Shown here: in pieces, positions 8,545 to 16,603 of the stretch
Layout of the letters: every line of letters begins with the position of its first letter
How positions within the stretch are numbered: position 1 is the first letter of the stretch
NCBI RefSeq assembly: GCF_016862435.1
Contig: NZ_BOMY01000055.1
Location: 305,255-369,254 of the forward strand
Direction: 5' to 3'
DNA: 64,000 nucleotides
Source: Paractinoplanes tereljensis
GTDB lineage: Bacteria > Actinomycetota > Actinomycetes > Mycobacteriales > Micromonosporaceae
Notes under the pieces: model-generated
The model's input: the letters and a program-made list of their open reading frames with translations, nothing else
Told to the model about the DNA's origin: nothing
Databases searched by the model: none
Translations under genes and position numbers: made by a program

Positions 8545-8938
8545 GGATGCAGGTCAGCTTCTTCTTGGCCTTGGTGTAGCCGAGGCCGCCGATCGGCGAG
8601 CAGAACGCGTTTTCCTTGATGTTCTTCTGCGCCTCCCCGGGTTTGACGGTGGTGGCGGCCGGCACCGGCTTCGGCTTGCTGGGTTTGCTGGTCGGCGTCC
8701 AGGTCACGTTCGGCTGGGGCTTGCCGGTGGTCGGCTTCGGCTTGATGCTCGGCGTCGGGGTGGCCGGGCCGGCCTCGGTGCGGGCGGGCGCCGACGCCGA
8801 CGTGTCCGCCGTCGCCGACGGCGGCACGAACTCCGGCACCGCGGACGTGCTCGTGTCCTCGCCCGAGGAGCATCCGCCGGCGAGGGCGGCGACAACGGCA
8901 AGACCGATCAGCGTACGTCTGGCGCGGAAGATAACCAT
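8504..8938 (-). CDS. Small secreted lipoprotein, function unknown
   Basis: 144 aa with a lipoprotein signal: RARRTLIGLAVVAALAGGC, lipobox LAGGC with the Cys at about residue 23. Then a Pro/Ser/Thr-rich low-complexity linker (about residues 25-95) and a short C-terminal segment with two Cys (AFCSPIGGLGYTKAKKKLTC) that could form a disulfide. I do not recognise a named family. Its 3' end overlaps the convergent MFS gene by 41 bp. Confidence 0.75.
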   Translation of the reverse strand: MVIFRARRTLIGLAVVAALAGGCSSGEDTSTSAVPEFVPPSATADTSASAPARTEAGPATPTPSIKPKPTTGKPQPNVTWTPTSKPSKPKPVPAATTVKPGEAQKNIKENAFCSPIGGLGYTKAKKKLTCILKPGDERSLWRVA

Positions 8939-9007
8939 CCGGACACCTTTGCCGTTTTCCGCGACCGGGACGATCGCACGTTCGTGCCGTTCAGTTTGTC
9001 CGGCCGG

Positions 9008-9041
9008 GGACGACGGCCACCTTCTCCGGTGGCCGTCGTCC
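9008..9041 (-). terminator. Strong hairpin terminator of the MFS gene
   Basis: Perfect 14-bp inverted repeat GGACGACGGCCACC / GGTGGCCGTCGTCC with a 6-nt loop, 5 bp beyond the stop codon of the minus-strand MFS gene. No U-tract follows, as is common in actinomycetes. Confidence 0.75.
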
Positions 9042-9046
9042 GCCGA

Positions 9047-10489
9047 TCACTCCTCCGGCAGGGCGGCGTCGGCCGTGGCCGAGTGGGTAGGTATGAACAC
9101 CGCGAGGGCCGCGGCCAGGATCGCGGCGCCCGCGCAGATGGCGAACAGCAGCTGGTAGGCGCCCAGCGAGGGCAGCGCGTGGCCGCCAAGGTCCATCGTC
9201 TTGGCGGCCAGCAGGGCACCGCCGATGGCGCTGGCCAGGGAGCTGCCGACGCTGCGGAACAGGGCGTTGAGCCCGTTCGCGGCGGCCAGCTCGGAACGCG
9301 GCGCGGCGTGGATGATCAGGCCGGGCATGGCCGCGTAGGCGATGCCGGTACCGGCGCCGGCGATGGTGGCGCCCAGCACGACCTCCCACAGGCTGCCGGT
9401 GAGCCAGATCCGGCTGAGGAAGCCGACCGCGATGATCAGCGAGCCGATGATGAGCGCGATCCGCGGCTTGAGCTTGGCCGAGACCGGCGACAGCAGCAGC
9501 ATGATGATGCCGCCGGGCAGCATGCACAGGCCGCCGACCAGGATCGACTTGCCGAAGCCGTAACCGGTGGCCTCCGGCGCCTGCACGTAGGTGGCGGTGC
9601 CGATCAGGGTGGCGAACAGGGCGAAGCCGACGAACAGCGACGCGATGTTGGTCAGCAGCAGCGCGGGCCGGGCGGTGGTGCGCACGTCCACCAGCGGCGA
9701 CTTGATCCGCAGCTCGAACACCACGAACGCGACGAGCAGCACGGCCGAGGCCACGAACAGGCCGACGGTCCGGCCGCTGCCCCAGCCCCACGAGTCGCCC
9801 TGGGCCAGCGGCAGCAGCAGCGACAGGATGCCGCCGCCGAGCAGGGCGGTGCCGACCAGATCCATCCGGCCCTTGGCCGAGCGGAGCGGCTCGGGCACCA
9901 GCAGCACGATGCCGGGGATGGCCAGGATGCCGCCGACCACGCAGATCCAGAACAGCACGTGGTAGTCGGCGTACTCGGCGATGACCCCGGCCAGCGGCAG
10001 GCCGAGGGCGCCGCCGACGCCCAGCATGGCGCTGATCACGGCGATGCCGGAGCCGGCGTGTTCCCTCGGCAGGGTGACACCGATCAGGCTGATGCTCAGC
10101 GGCACCACGGCCACCGACAGGCCGACCACCGCGCGGCCGACGATCATCCAGGCCAGGGTGTCGGAGAGTGCGCAGATCAGCGAGCCGAGAACAAGGGCGC
10201 TGAGCGCGACGAGCACCATCTTGCGGGTGCCGTAGAGGTCGCCGAGCCGGCCGAACGCGGGCACCGCCACCGCACCGACCAGCAGCGTCGAGGTGAGCAG
10301 CCAGGCGATGCCGTCACTGCCGGTGTTCAGGTCGATGGCGAGTTCGCTCATCACCGGGACCAGCAGCGACTGGGTGAGCGACACCATCAGCGCACCCACG
10401 CCGATGACCAGCAGGATCACGACCTGCCGCCCGGTCCAGGTCTTCCCGGGCGGAGCTGGTGGCGCTTCCACTTCGACGGCTTGTGACAT
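9047..10489 (-). CDS. MFS drug transporter, DHA2 (14-TM) family
   Basis: 480 aa from the ATG at 10489 (MSQAVEVEAPPAPPGK), with GGGAGC upstream. Fourteen hydrophobic segments; loop 2-3 motif GRLGDLYGTRKMVL and the TM5 motif GLSVAVVPLSISLIGVTL are typical of proton-driven multidrug exporters such as EmrB/QacA relatives. Divergent from a tetR gene with a palindromic operator in front of its start, so expression is very likely TetR-controlled and ligand-induced. Confidence 0.9.
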   Translation of the reverse strand: MSQAVEVEAPPAPPGKTWTGRQVVILLVIGVGALMVSLTQSLLVPVMSELAIDLNTGSDGIAWLLTSTLLVGAVAVPAFGRLGDLYGTRKMVLVALSALVLGSLICALSDTLAWMIVGRAVVGLSVAVVPLSISLIGVTLPREHAGSGIAVISAMLGVGGALGLPLAGVIAEYADYHVLFWICVVGGILAIPGIVLLVPEPLRSAKGRMDLVGTALLGGGILSLLLPLAQGDSWGWGSGRTVGLFVASAVLLVAFVVFELRIKSPLVDVRTTARPALLLTNIASLFVGFALFATLIGTATYVQAPEATGYGFGKSILVGGLCMLPGGIIMLLLSPVSAKLKPRIALIIGSLIIAVGFLSRIWLTGSLWEVVLGATIAGAGTGIAYAAMPGLIIHAAPRSELAAANGLNALFRSVGSSLASAIGGALLAAKTMDLGGHALPSLGAYQLLFAICAGAAILAAALAVFIPTHSATADAALPEE

Positions 10490-10513
10490 GGCTTGCTCCC
10501 TGGTTGAACCTTC

Positions 10514-10530
10514 GTGGCAGAATCTGCCAC
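10514..10530. promoter_or_regulatory. TetR operator upstream of the MFS gene
   Basis: Palindrome GTGGCAGA-A-TCTGCCAC, extended by one C/G pair on each side, 25 bp upstream of the MFS start codon. A degenerate second copy (GAGGCAG-ACA-GTGCCAC) follows at 10531-10547. Tandem sites of this size fit a TetR-type dimer. The divergent tetR gene starts 250 bp away, beyond an inserted repeat element. Confidence 0.65.
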
Positions 10531-10613
10531 GAGGCAGACAGTGCCACGACTCTGTTGCGGTGCGGTAGCGAGCCGGGTCTCTGAGAGCGGGGTCACAGCG
10601 GAAGCGACGCCCA

Positions 10614-10776
10614 GGGCCTGTCCTGCCGATCGCGTGGGAGCGAGGCGAGGTCCAGGTGTCGTCTGGGTGCGCGGCGCGGGCGCCCGGATACCGGTGTTGT
10701 ATCTGGGTGTTCGCGCCGTGCGGCCAGGCGGCGGCTGGGCCACGCCGCAGCCCCGCGTGATCGGCAGGACAGGCCC
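10614..10776. repeat. 163-bp MITE-like element with 18-bp perfect terminal inverted repeats
   Basis: Begins with GGGCCTGTCCTGCCGATC and ends with the exact reverse complement. The interior is also imperfectly palindromic around GATAC-CGGTGTT-GTATC. The reverse complement matches the sequence starting at 63860 over most of its length, including GATCACGCG, GCTGCGGCGTGGCCCAG, ATACAACACCGGTAT and CACCTGGACCTCGCCTCGCT. It codes for nothing. It sits between the TetR operator and the tetR start, so it may have pushed the two apart. No target-site duplication is obvious. The most natural reading is a non-autonomous mobile element or REP-like dispersed palindrome. Confidence 0.8.
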
Positions 10777-10780
10777 TAGG

Positions 10781-11389
10781 ATGGCGGAACCGGAAGGGAG
10801 CGGGCCGATCACCGGGCTGAGGGACCTGAAGCGGGAGCGGAACCGCGTGCTGACCGCCGAGACGGCGTGGCGGCTGTTCATCCAGCGCGGCTACGACAAC
10901 GTCACGGTGGCCGACATCTGCGCGGCCGCCGAGATCGCGCCGCGTACGTTCCACCGCTATTTCGCCAGCAAGGAAGACGTGATCGGCGAGCCGCTGCGGT
11001 ACATGACGAGCCTGGTGTCCGAGCACATCGCCGGCGCGCCGGCCGGTATGCCCGACCCGGCCGTGCTGCGCAGCGCCATGCACAAGCTCGGCGTCTTCGT
11101 GGTCGAGCACCGCGACTGGCTCGGCGCCCTGCGCACCGTGATCCAGAACTCGGCGCACCTGCGCGAGGGTCATCAGGGCGTGCCACCCGAACGGGAACAG
11201 GAGATCATCGCGCTGCTGGCGGCCCGGCACGGTACGAGCGGCGAGCCGAGCTGGCAGCAACGCCTGCAGGTGGCGTACGCCGTGACCGCGTTCCGGATCT
11301 GGCACGACGAATTCCTGCGCGGGAAGGTTCTCGACCCGCTCGCCCAGCTCGACGAGATGGTCGCGACGATCGAGCTGACCTCGAGCTGA
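10781..11389 (+). CDS. TetR-family transcriptional regulator
   Basis: 202 aa from the ATG at 10781 (MAEPEGSGPITGLRDLKRERN). N-terminal HTH: NVTVADICAAAEIAPRTFHRYFASKEDVI, a textbook TetR recognition helix. The C-terminal ligand domain (about residues 75-200) is helical and has a Trp/His-containing end (FRIWHDEFLRGKVLDPL). The start lies 5 bp beyond a MITE-like repeat; the open frame continues into that repeat, but those residues are not family-like. It probably represses the divergent DHA2 exporter. Confidence 0.88.
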   Translation: MAEPEGSGPITGLRDLKRERNRVLTAETAWRLFIQRGYDNVTVADICAAAEIAPRTFHRYFASKEDVIGEPLRYMTSLVSEHIAGAPAGMPDPAVLRSAMHKLGVFVVEHRDWLGALRTVIQNSAHLREGHQGVPPEREQEIIALLAARHGTSGEPSWQQRLQVAYAVTAFRIWHDEFLRGKVLDPLAQLDEMVATIELTSS

Positions 11390-11400
11390 CATCTGGCGGA

Positions 11401-11457
11401 GTCCCGCCCGGACCTGGAGGGCCATTCCCTGGGAGGAAAGTTAGGTCCGGACGGGAC
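11401..11457. terminator. Bidirectional terminator
   Basis: GTCCCGCCCGGACCT (11401-11415) pairs with AGGTCCGGACGGGAC (11443-11457), 15 bp with one mismatch and a 27-nt loop, lying exactly between the convergent tetR and dioxygenase stops. Confidence 0.75.
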
Positions 11458-11465
11458 AGACCCGG

Positions 11466-12332
11466 TCAGGCCGACAGGCGCGAAGCGCCGCCAGCCAATT
11501 CGGAATCGGTCGGGTCGACCGTGATGGTCAGGTTGGCCACGTAACCGGCCGCCACGCTGCCGGTCAGGGTGGCCATCTCCCGGGCGGCCAGGTCGTCGCC
11601 GAACACCATGTCGCTGGCCAGGGTGGTCCGGCGCATGTTGGCGGTGCTGCCGGTGTAGCCGTAGCTGCTGGCGTACACCAGCTTGGACTCGGCCTCCGGG
11701 AGCGCGATCTGCGAGGTCTTGCGGATCGGCCCGGCCCCACTTGTCGCGTTGGACAGCGACGAGTACACCTCGAAGTGGATGTGCGGCCACCGGCCGGTGT
11801 AAGCAGCCGGGTAGATCGTGGTGAAGGTGACCTTGCCGGTGGAGTCGGCCACCTGGATGCCACGCAGGTAGTTCTGGGTGGTCGCACCGGACGAGTACAA
11901 CGAGTACCGGCCGAGCTTGTCGCAGTGCCAGGCGTAGACCGCGGCGCCGGCCAGCGGCGTGCAGGCCAGGTTGTTGATGGTGAGCGAGAACTGCAGCAGG
12001 ACGCCGGTGGCGACGGTGGTGGAGGTGCCGAACGAGGGCCGGATGTCGCTGCGCACGATGCCGCTGAGCACGCGCACGTCCGGGCCGTTGGAGCCGTCGG
12101 CCGGGAACGGCCCGGCCGTCTCCGACTCGACCTCGGCGAGACAGGCCGCCGCCGCGGCCTCGGCCTGCCCGCTCGCGCCGATCAGCGAGCCGCCGGCCAC
12201 CGCGATGGCGCCGGCCCCGCCGAGAACGGCGAGCATCCGCCGCCGGGACATGGTGCCGAGGTCGAACGCGAGGCCCTTGTCGTGGACCTCCCGCACGTAC
12301 GCCTCGTTGTCCTGCTCCGGTAGTTGTGGCAT
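11466..12332 (-). CDS. Tat-exported intradiol ring-cleavage dioxygenase
   Basis: 288 aa from the ATG at 12332, preceded by AGGAGGAAGGTTC. After about 28 residues comes a twin-arginine-type signal (SRRRMLAVLGGAGAIAVAGG). The mature part matches the secreted intradiol dioxygenase group related to protocatechuate 3,4-dioxygenase. It has DIRPSFG, a Tyr iron ligand in the NYLRG/IYPAAY region, and GRWPHIHFEVY with both His ligands of the Fe3+ centre. The enzyme should cleave catechol-type rings outside the membrane. Such proteins are widespread in actinomycetes and their substrates are mostly unproven. Confidence 0.88.
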   Translation of the reverse strand: MPQLPEQDNEAYVREVHDKGLAFDLGTMSRRRMLAVLGGAGAIAVAGGSLIGASGQAEAAAAACLAEVESETAGPFPADGSNGPDVRVLSGIVRSDIRPSFGTSTTVATGVLLQFSLTINNLACTPLAGAAVYAWHCDKLGRYSLYSSGATTQNYLRGIQVADSTGKVTFTTIYPAAYTGRWPHIHFEVYSSLSNATSGAGPIRKTSQIALPEAESKLVYASSYGYTGSTANMRRTTLASDMVFGDDLAAREMATLTGSVAAGYVANLTITVDPTDSELAGGASRLSA

Positions 12333-12514
12333 GAACCTTCCTCCTGCTCTTGCGTGGTGCAGCCGAGCGGCCCGAGGACCGCCTCTGGGGGACGCAAGAG
12401 AGATAAACATTGAAGTCTATGAATGACCTGTGGTTGATCAATTGTCCCGCATACCGAAACGGTCATCCTCCCCGGGCGATTGTTCCCATCGTCAACGGTC
12501 AATACGATTGCCAA

Positions 12515-13159
12515 ATGAAGCAGCCCTCTCCATACCGTGTTTCGCACCTGGACGCGCTCGAGGCCGAGAGCATTTTCGTGATGCGCGAGGTGATGGCCGA
12601 GTTCGAGCGCCCGGTAATGCTGTTCTCCGGCGGCAAGGACTCGATCGTGATGTTGCGCCTGGCCGAGAAGGCGTTCACCCCGGCCCGCATCCCGTTCCCG
12701 GTGATGCACATCGACACCGGGCACAACTTTCCCGAGGTCCTCGAATATCGCGACTCACGCGTTGCGGAAATGGGTTTGCACCTGGTTGTCGCCAGCGTCC
12801 AGGAAGCGATCAACACCGGCCTGGTCCGCGAGCTACCGGACGGCACCCGCAACCGCATCCAAACCCCGGTGCTGCTGGCCGCGGTGGAGAAATACCGTTT
12901 CGACGCACTGTTCGGCGGCGCCCGCCGAGACGAGGAGAAGGCCCGCGCGAAGGAACGGATGTTCTCCTTCCGCGACGACTTCGGCCGCACCGTCAGCGAC
13001 GCCTCCCAGACCGCCGCGGTGCTCTCCGACGCCGACACGGTGGAGAAGGTCATCGACGAGGTGGCCGCGACCCGGGTCACCGAGCGCGGCGCCACCCGAG
13101 GCGATGACCGCGTCTCCGAGGCGGCCATGGAGGACCGCAAGCGCGAGGGCTACTTCTAG
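12515..13159 (+). CDS. CysD-like sulfate adenylyltransferase subunit 2 with an internal deletion
   Basis: 214 aa against about 300 for CysD. Residues 1-150 are canonical: YRVSHLDALEAESIFVMREV, the PP-loop LFSGGKDSIVMLRLAEKA, MHIDTGHNFPE, GGARRDEEKARAKER, FSFRDDFG. The sequence then jumps to a typical CysD C-terminus (VIDEVAATRVTERGATR, EDRKREGYF). The expected middle (the QWDP... to NWTELDIWQYI... region, roughly 85-95 residues) is missing without breaking the frame. No cysN follows; an arsR gene overlaps the stop convergently by 4 bp. Probably a non-functional remnant, unless it acts as a stand-alone PP-loop protein. Confidence 0.8.
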   Translation: MKQPSPYRVSHLDALEAESIFVMREVMAEFERPVMLFSGGKDSIVMLRLAEKAFTPARIPFPVMHIDTGHNFPEVLEYRDSRVAEMGLHLVVASVQEAINTGLVRELPDGTRNRIQTPVLLAAVEKYRFDALFGGARRDEEKARAKERMFSFRDDFGRTVSDASQTAAVLSDADTVEKVIDEVAATRVTERGATRGDDRVSEAAMEDRKREGYF

Positions 13160-13485
13160 CCCAGGTGCTGCTGGAGGGCGGCGAGGGGGCCGTCCCAGTC
13201 TCGGGACAGGGCGGCGAGGAACTGCTGGGCCACCTTCATTGACGCGGTGTCCACCCGGTAGCGGACTCGGCGGCGTTCGCCCGGCTCGGCCACCACCAAG
13301 CCGGCCTCGGACAGCAAGGCCAGGTGCTTGGCGATGGCCTGGCGGGTGATCGGGAGGCGGGCGGCCAGGTCGGTCGCCGTCGCCGGGCCGGCCGACGCCA
13401 AGGTGGCCAGGATGGCTCGGCGGCTCGGGTCGGCCAGGGCGGCGAAGACCTCCTGGGCTACCGCCTCGGGGTCAGGAATTGCCAT
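13156..13485 (-). CDS. ArsR-family transcriptional regulator
   Basis: 109 aa. Compact winged helix: PSRRAILATLASAG, recognition helix ARLPITRQAIAKHLALLSEAGLV, wing EPGERRRVRYRVD. No Cys metal site is evident, which fits the SdpR-like subgroup that is usually paired with an AHSA1/SRPBCC protein, exactly as here: the preceding AHSA1 gene overlaps its start by 14 nt. It likely binds the two palindromes upstream of the operon and autoregulates. Confidence 0.9.
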   Translation of the reverse strand: MAIPDPEAVAQEVFAALADPSRRAILATLASAGPATATDLAARLPITRQAIAKHLALLSEAGLVVAEPGERRRVRYRVDTASMKVAQQFLAALSRDWDGPLAALQQHLG

Positions 13486-13906
13486 CGAGGTATTCGACCA
13501 ACTCGCCCAGTTCGCTGGTCCAGCCCGAGGTGTTGCCGCCGAAGGCGGTCTTGTGCTGGTCGTCCGGTAGCTGTGCGAATCCGCTCTCCACCATGGTCAG
13601 CGTAGTGCCGGCGGCCGACGGGGTCAGCGTGAACTCCACGTAGGTGCGGCGGGGGTCCTCCGGCGGCAGGCCGTTGAGCGACCAGGTGTAGCCGAAGACC
13701 AGCGGCTCCTCCAGGCGTTCGATGGTCAGGGTGGCCTTGTCGCCGCTGGTCCAGGTCAGCACGGCCTGGCCGCCGACCCGCAGGTCGACCTCGGCGCTGT
13801 TGCCGAACCAGGTGCCCAGGCCGTCGGCGGTGGTCAGTGCCTGCCAGACCCGCTCGGGTGAGTGGGTGAGTTCGAGGGTGCGCTCGATGCGGTCGGGGAA
13901 GCCCAT
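13472..13906 (-). CDS. SRPBCC/AHSA1-domain protein
   Basis: 144 aa, one START-like (Aha1 C-terminal) domain throughout: RIERTLELTHSPERVWQALTT at the start, WSLNGLPPEDPRRTYVEFTLTP in the middle, and a C-terminal helix GWTSELGELVEYL. Members form a hydrophobic pocket; many co-occur with ArsR regulators but have no assigned ligand. First gene of a two-gene operon with arsR; ATG preceded by AAGGAGACGTC. Confidence 0.88.
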   Translation of the reverse strand: MGFPDRIERTLELTHSPERVWQALTTADGLGTWFGNSAEVDLRVGGQAVLTWTSGDKATLTIERLEEPLVFGYTWSLNGLPPEDPRRTYVEFTLTPSAAGTTLTMVESGFAQLPDDQHKTAFGGNTSGWTSELGELVEYLDGNS

Positions 13907-13921
13907 GACGTCTCCTTAGTA

Positions 13922-13972
13922 GCAACCAGTTGGTTGCCACTCAAGCTATAGCAACCAGATGGTTGCGTCAAA
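13922..13972 (-). promoter_or_regulatory. Promoter of the AHSA1-arsR operon with two ArsR operators
   Basis: Read on the minus strand: -35 TTTGAC (13972-13967), a 16-bp spacer, -10 TATAGC (13950-13945). The spacer is exactly the palindrome GCAACC-ATCT-GGTTGC (13951-13966). A second palindrome with the same arms, GCAACC-AACT-GGTTGC (13922-13937), lies just after the expected start of transcription. The two sites are 29 bp apart, about three helical turns. This is strong visual evidence for direct ArsR autorepression. The -35 also overlaps the stop codon of the upstream esterase gene. Confidence 0.8.
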
Positions 13973-14888
13973 CGCCGTTGAAGAAGCGCCAGATGGTGTC
14001 GGTGGCGTTCAGGGCCATGTAGGGCGGGTCCAGGCGCAGCAGGCGGGAGGCGATCGGGCCGGGGCCGTCCGAGCCGGGCCACTGGTGGCCGGCGCCGTCG
14101 ACCGCGATCAGCTCCACCGCGCGGCCGTCGGGGCAGCGGGCCAGCGTGGTCGTGATCGCGCCGGTGGTGGTCACCGCCGGCTTCGGGCAGTCGTCGACCT
14201 TTCGCCAGGTGGCGTTCAGGGCCTCCACCGCGGGGCCGTCGATCTTCACGGGCAGGCGACCGTCGCCGGAGGTGCTGCGGCGGCCCGGTCCCCCGCCGTA
14301 CGGAATGGTCTGATCGTCCTTGCCGTGGATCTGCAGGACCGACAGCGGGGCGGGGGCCACGCACGGGTTGATCATCGTGCCGGCCACCGGGGCGATTGCC
14401 GCGAACAGGGTGGTCTCGCAGGCCAGGCGGAAGGTGAGCAGGGCGCCGTTGGAGATGCCGGTGGCGAAGACGCGGGCCGGATCGATCGGGATCGACCGGC
14501 TCACCTCGGCCACCAGCGCCTTGATGAACGCCACGTCGTCGACCTGGTCGCGGGCGGCCACCCCGCAGCAGTCCGGCGAGGCGTTCCAGGTGCGCCGGAC
14601 GCCGTCGGGGAACACGGCCACGAAACCGCCGGCCGTGGCCGCGTCGTCCCACTCGTACGACTTGGCGGCCTGCCGGCCGGTGCCGGCCGCGCCGTGCAGG
14701 ACCACCACCAGGGCCGCCTTCCGGCCGGCCGGAATCACGGGCCGGAACACCCGGTAGGTGCGGTCGAGCGCACCCACCCGGATGGTGTGATCGGAGGCCC
14801 CGGTGGGGTCAGGTTTCGGCTTGGCCGGACTCGAGCAGGCCGTCACCAGGAGGAGGAAAAACGGGAGGAAAAGGGCCAGCCGTCGCAT
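13968..14888 (-). CDS. PHB-depolymerase/LpqC-type lipoprotein esterase
   Basis: 306 aa from the ATG at 14888 (GGAGGATGGCAGG precedes it). Lipoprotein signal RRLALFLPFFLLLVTAC with the Cys near residue 18. The hydrolase core matches the polyhydroxybutyrate depolymerase / feruloyl-esterase-like family: VVVLHGAAGTGRQA (oxyanion), VDDVAFIKALV, nucleophile in ATGISNGALLTF, LQIHGKDDQTIPYGG (Asp) and GAGHQWPG (His). It sits 39 bp after the secreted-protein gene that ends the polyketide-type operon, so it could be that operon's last gene or independent. Confidence 0.8.
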   Translation of the reverse strand: MRRLALFLPFFLLLVTACSSPAKPKPDPTGASDHTIRVGALDRTYRVFRPVIPAGRKAALVVVLHGAAGTGRQAAKSYEWDDAATAGGFVAVFPDGVRRTWNASPDCCGVAARDQVDDVAFIKALVAEVSRSIPIDPARVFATGISNGALLTFRLACETTLFAAIAPVAGTMINPCVAPAPLSVLQIHGKDDQTIPYGGGPGRRSTSGDGRLPVKIDGPAVEALNATWRKVDDCPKPAVTTTGAITTTLARCPDGRAVELIAVDGAGHQWPGSDGPGPIASRLLRLDPPYMALNATDTIWRFFNGV

Positions 14889-14927
14889 CCTGCCATCCTC
14901 CACACTCGGCGTTCGGAGCGGGTAATC

Positions 14928-16589
14928 CTATTTGCAGGATTTCGTCAGGTGAATGAGTTCCCAGCCTCCTTCGGGTACGTCATCCGTGAGATCGGTACGC
15001 AGGTTCATCGGGTTGGCCATGCCTAGATAGAGGCCGCCGGTCCCATCGACGATCATGTTGCGGATGCCGTAGTTGAGGTAGTTGCCCATCCCGGTGGTGT
15101 TGACCGCGGTCGCCTTCTGCTCGGGATCGGTGAACATCCACAGGTCGCCGCCGTAGCCGACCGGGTCGGGGGCGGCCACCTGGCTGCCGCCGCTGACGAT
15201 GTCCTGCACGACGTACGACCAGTCCATCGTGCCGACGAACAGCTTCCCGTCGGTGACCACCATCCGCCAGGTGTAGTTGTTGTACGGGTTATCAAAACCG
15301 GACTTGCCGAACAGCGGGGTGTAGTTGGTCGTCTTGTTCGACCAGGTCTTGGTGACGCCGTCGTAGACCGGCAGCGCTACCGCCCCGTACACCAGCTCGA
15401 TCTTTTGATCCGGGGTTCCGAGGTTCTTGCCCCGGAAGATCGACGTTGCCCGCTGGGTGCCCTTGACCTGTGCCTGCTTGGCCTCGTCGGTGTCCTGCGG
15501 GTAGACCTTCTGGTGCACCTTGGTGGCCTTCATCGGCACGTGCATGCTGCCCCACCAGAGGTAACCGCCGTAGGAGGCGACGCCGCCCATGCCGTAGGTG
15601 GCCGCGGTGACCTTGTCCGGTTCGTACTGGCGGGCGTTCCACACCTGCTTCCAGCCGGCCGCATCCTCGGTGGTCAGACCGGGGAGGCCGTCGGCCAGCA
15701 GCGGGCTGATCCAGACGCCGGCCATCTTCTCGGGCGCGTTGACCGAGCCCTCGGCCGGCCAGGAGGTGGCCGCGATCCGGCCGTCATAAGCGGACAGGTC
15801 GGCCGCCTGGACCGGCAGCGACGCCACCACGTCGAAGCTGAACGGGCTCTTCAGCGAGCCGGTCCAGCGCAGCACGGCACCGCCGTCGCCGCCGTTGACG
15901 CCCACCCCGACGCCCAGGTAGAGGGCGTTGTCGTACTGCAGGAAGGTGCGGACGTTGCCGTAGCCGGTGTACGTGGTCGAGCCCAGGTAGCGGTGCGAGC
16001 GGGCGTCGAACGCGAACACGTTCACGTAGCCCTCGGCGGTCGGGCCGGCCAGCAGCACGACGTCCTTGAAGTTGCCGGCCGCCCGCAGGCCGATGGTGTG
16101 GTCCCGGCGGTACTTGTCGTCGGTGGACCGCTTGTCGATCTGGGCGGACAGGTCGGTGTTGCGCTGGGAACGGGAGTCGTACACCCAGACCTCCGGCGGG
16201 CGTACGTCGCCGATCTCCGGAGGGATCTTCGGGTCGTTCTTGACCATCTGGCTCTCGGCGTACTCGCAGACGTAGTCGGCGTTGAGCACCGGTTTCGTCG
16301 CACCCAGGGTGGCGCCGGTGGTCAGGCAATTGTTGTTGGTGCCGGTGCCGAACCAGATGTCAGTGCCGACCCGGGTGAGGCCCCAGACGTACGCCTGGTT
16401 GACCTTGGGCTGGCCTTCGGCGCAGGGCGGTCCGGCCGGGTAAGGCACGCCGATCCCGTTGAAGCATTCGTCGGGCTTGGCCTTGGCCAGCAGCTTGTAT
16501 TCGTAGGTGCCGTCGGCGGCCGCCGCCGATGCCGGCGCGGCGGACGCCACGACCAGGACGAGGGCGGCGGCCAACGCGGTGATTCTCAC
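14928..16589 (-). CDS. Secreted protein of unknown function, co-operonic with the synthase genes
   Basis: 553 aa from a GTG at 16589, with GAGGAGAAACC upstream. A clear Sec signal (VRITALAAALVLVVASAAPASA) is followed by a mature domain rich in Trp, Gly and Asp turns. There are repeated strands such as VWGLTRVGTDIWFGTG, DALYLG-like YDNALYLGVGVGVNGG, GGYLWWGSMHVP, DGKLFVGTMDWSYVV, GGDLWMFTD and TGGLYLGMANPMN. Spaced recurrences of this DGxLYxG type suggest a beta-propeller, which is my inference. It has five or so cysteines and no catalytic motif I recognise. The start is 14 nt after the sulfotransferase stop, so it is almost certainly part of the same operon. It may handle or sense the product outside the cell. 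Confidence 0.7.
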   Translation of the reverse strand: MRITALAAALVLVVASAAPASAAAADGTYEYKLLAKAKPDECFNGIGVPYPAGPPCAEGQPKVNQAYVWGLTRVGTDIWFGTGTNNNCLTTGATLGATKPVLNADYVCEYAESQMVKNDPKIPPEIGDVRPPEVWVYDSRSQRNTDLSAQIDKRSTDDKYRRDHTIGLRAAGNFKDVVLLAGPTAEGYVNVFAFDARSHRYLGSTTYTGYGNVRTFLQYDNALYLGVGVGVNGGDGGAVLRWTGSLKSPFSFDVVASLPVQAADLSAYDGRIAATSWPAEGSVNAPEKMAGVWISPLLADGLPGLTTEDAAGWKQVWNARQYEPDKVTAATYGMGGVASYGGYLWWGSMHVPMKATKVHQKVYPQDTDEAKQAQVKGTQRATSIFRGKNLGTPDQKIELVYGAVALPVYDGVTKTWSNKTTNYTPLFGKSGFDNPYNNYTWRMVVTDGKLFVGTMDWSYVVQDIVSGGSQVAAPDPVGYGGDLWMFTDPEQKATAVNTTGMGNYLNYGIRNMIVDGTGGLYLGMANPMNLRTDLTDDVPEGGWELIHLTKSCK

Positions 16590-16603
16590 GGCAGGTTTCT
16601 CCT

